From Luteococcus sp038433155 (lineage in GTDB: Bacteria; Actinomycetota; Actinomycetes; Propionibacteriales; Propionibacteriaceae), in NCBI RefSeq assembly GCF_038433155.1, contig NZ_JBCDMW010000006.1, positions 1-64,000 of the forward strand: 64,000 nucleotides of DNA. The letters are read 5' to 3'. The position numbers and the translations under genes are program-made. Position 1 is the stretch's first letter; each line of letters opens with the position of its first letter. The notes beneath the pieces are model-generated. The model did not search any database and was not told where the DNA came from. It worked only from the letters and a program-made list of their open reading frames with translations. Below are positions 62,638 through 64,000 of this stretch, one piece after another.

Positions 62638-64000
62638 ATGACAGACAAGACCCCCAACCGCGCTCCCAAGTACCCGGCCCAGAAGCCCGCGGACAACCCG
62701 GTCTGGCCCGACGACCAGTTCGGTGAGGGCGGTGAGCGGCACCAGCAGGCGTCGGGCAAGGACGAGGTGTTGACCACCCAGCAGGGCGGCCCGGTGGCCA
62801 CCAACCAGAATGTGGCCACCGCCGGGGTCCGCGGCCCGGCGCTGCTGCAGGACCATGTGCTGCGGGACAAGCTCTTCCACTTCGACCACGAGCGCATCCC
62901 GGAGCGCGTCGTGCATGCGCGGGGCACCGGTGCCCACGGCGTCTTCGAGACCTACGAGAGCCTGGCAGAACTGACCATGGCGGACCTGTTCGCCCGCCCC
63001 GGGGAGAAGACCGAGGTCTTCGTCCGCTTCTCCACCGTCGCCGGCAACAAGGGTTCCTTCGACCTGGCGCGCGATGTGCGGGGCTTCGCGGTGAAGTTCT
63101 ACACCAAGGAGGGCAACTGGGACCTGGTGGGCAACAACATCCCGGTCTTCTTCATCCAGGACGCGATGAAGTTCCCGGACCTGGTGCACGCGGTGAAGGA
63201 GGCGCCGGACCGTGGCTTCCCGCAGGCACAGAGCGCTCACGACAACTTCTGGGACTTCGTCTCCCTGATGCCGGAGAGCACCCACATGCTGCTGTGGGCC
63301 ATGAGCGACCGCGGCATCCCGCGTTCCTTCCGCTTCATGGAGGGCTTCGGCGTCCACTCCTACAAGTTCGTCAACGCCAAGGGCGAGGCGCGCTTCGTGA
63401 AGTTCCACTGGAAGCCGCTGCAGGGCCTGCAGTCGGTGACCTGGCCGGAGGCGTTGAGCATCAACGGCGCGGACCCGGACTTCCACCGTCGTGACCTGTG
63501 GGACGCCATCCAGGCCGGCGACTTCCCGCAGTGGGAGCTGGGCGTGCAGGTCTTCGACGACGACTTCGCCGAGTCCTTCGACTTCGACGTGCTGGACCCC
63601 ACCAAGTTGATCCCGGAGGAGCTGGTCCCGGTCCGCCCGGTGGGGAAGATGACGCTGGACCGCACCGTGGACAGCCACTTCGACGAGACCGAGCAGGTGG
63701 CCTTCATGACCCAGAACATCGTGCGCGGGATCGACTTCAGCGACGATCCGCTGCTCCAGGGCCGCAACTTCAGCTACTTGGACACCCAGCTGAAGCGCCT
63801 GGGCTCCACCAACTTCACCCAGCTGCCGGTCAATGCTCCGCGCTGCCCGGTGGCCAATTTCCACCGCGACGGCCACATGCAGAACGACGTGCACACCGGC
63901 CGCGCCAGCTACGAGCCGAACTCGTGGACGGGCGAGCAGCGGGGCCCGCGGGAGAGCGAGGAGCGGGGGCTGCGCTTCCAGCCGGAGCAGGTCACCGGCG
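62638..64000 (+). CDS. Catalase, large-subunit type (3' end outside the window)
   Basis: The first 454 codons of a heme catalase that disproportionates hydrogen peroxide. The extended N-terminus (about 60 residues before the core) is of the clade II, KatE-like form. Active-site residues are visible: RVVHARGTGAHG (distal His), RFSTVAGNKGS, VGNNIPVFFIQDAMKFPD (distal Asn equivalent), and SFRFMEGFGVHSYKFVN. The proximal Tyr is near the window end (NVHTGRASYEPNSW region follows in homologues). The ATG at 62638 has a perfect AAGGAGG. It is divergent from the ADH gene. Confidence 0.93.
   Translation, partial: MTDKTPNRAPKYPAQKPADNPVWPDDQFGEGGERHQQASGKDEVLTTQQGGPVATNQNVATAGVRGPALLQDHVLRDKLFHFDHERIPERVVHARGTGAHGVFETYESLAELTMADLFARPGEKTEVFVRFSTVAGNKGSFDLARDVRGFAVKFYTKEGNWDLVGNNIPVFFIQDAMKFPDLVHAVKEAPDRGFPQAQSAHDNFWDFVSLMPESTHMLLWAMSDRGIPRSFRFMEGFGVHSYKFVNAKGEARFVKFHWKPLQGLQSVTWPEALSINGADPDFHRRDLWDAIQAGDFPQWELGVQVFDDDFAESFDFDVLDPTKLIPEELVPVRPVGKMTLDRTVDSHFDETEQVAFMTQNIVRGIDFSDDPLLQGRNFSYLDTQLKRLGSTNFTQLPVNAPRCPVANFHRDGHMQNDVHTGRASYEPNSWTGEQRGPRESEERGLRFQPEQVTG

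Overview
This 64 kb window is GC-rich actinobacterial chromosome with actinobacterial gene style (GTG/TTG starts, strong Shine-Dalgarno sites, an MshA/MshB-type fusion). The metabolic content points to the family Propionibacteriaceae. It carries a methylmalonyl-CoA decarboxylase / transcarboxylase-type operon (44345-48077), a very large protein that matches the size and P-loop layout of PPi-dependent PEP carboxykinase (49001-52402), a glpABC anaerobic glycerol-3-phosphate dehydrogenase operon (54100-58380) and a fructose PTS locus. This assignment is from protein recognition only; no 16S gene is present.

Layout. 1-8.5 kb: pdxH, a GNAT enzyme, a GH63-like glucosidase, a secreted zincin, a zinc alcohol dehydrogenase, VanZ, MarR and a hexose-6-phosphate mutarotase. 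8.8-13.8 kb: a short UvrA paralogue tail-to-tail with a cytochrome P450, an AlkA-like glycosylase and a DUF456 membrane protein. 14-19.8 kb: two PIG-L deacetylases, one of them fused to an MshA-like glycosyltransferase; prs; a small 4-TM protein; a phosphoesterase; tRNA-Gly(UCC). 19.9-24 kb: a secreted subtilase and a quinol-type nitric oxide reductase with a palindromic operator candidate. 24-30.2 kb: a complete fructose PTS set (fruR-fruK-fruABC-ptsH, divergent ptsI). 30.2-39.8 kb: a repeat-rich gap, a GNAT enzyme, Usp and an MFS sugar transporter, a head-to-head junction between a truncated SRPBCC gene and a GT39 mannosyltransferase, a parS-like palindrome, a PQQ-propeller lipoprotein, a TauE-type permease and two tiny paralogous membrane proteins. 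40-44 kb: an SF2 helicase, remnants of an ECF sigma operon, and an AbiEi/DUF559 nuclease-like gene bracketed by two 79-bp palindromic repeats. 44.3-52.4 kb: sodium-pump decarboxylase operon, XRE regulator and PPi-PEPCK candidate. 52.7-53.9 kb: a lower-GC island with two poorly known genes, one frameshifted. 54-64 kb: glpABC, a membrane protein, a DEAD-box RNA helicase, a formaldehyde-dehydrogenase-like ADH and the start of a catalase.

How it fits together. Glycerol (GlpABC) and fructose (PTS) feed triose phosphates and PEP. The PPi-PEPCK candidate would interconvert PEP and oxaloacetate with PPi/Pi, and the methylmalonyl-CoA decarboxylase complex would couple decarboxylation to Na+ export at the propionate end of the Wood-Werkman pathway. 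NO reductase and catalase indicate defence against nitrosative and oxidative stress.

Non-coding structure is the most unusual aspect. Five copies of a 98-99 bp inverted-repeat element each lie 39-84 nt upstream of a start codon. Two 79-bp palindromes bracket one nuclease-like gene. A short REP-like core (CCGAGCTTGTCGAGG type) occurs both between genes and inside two protein linkers.
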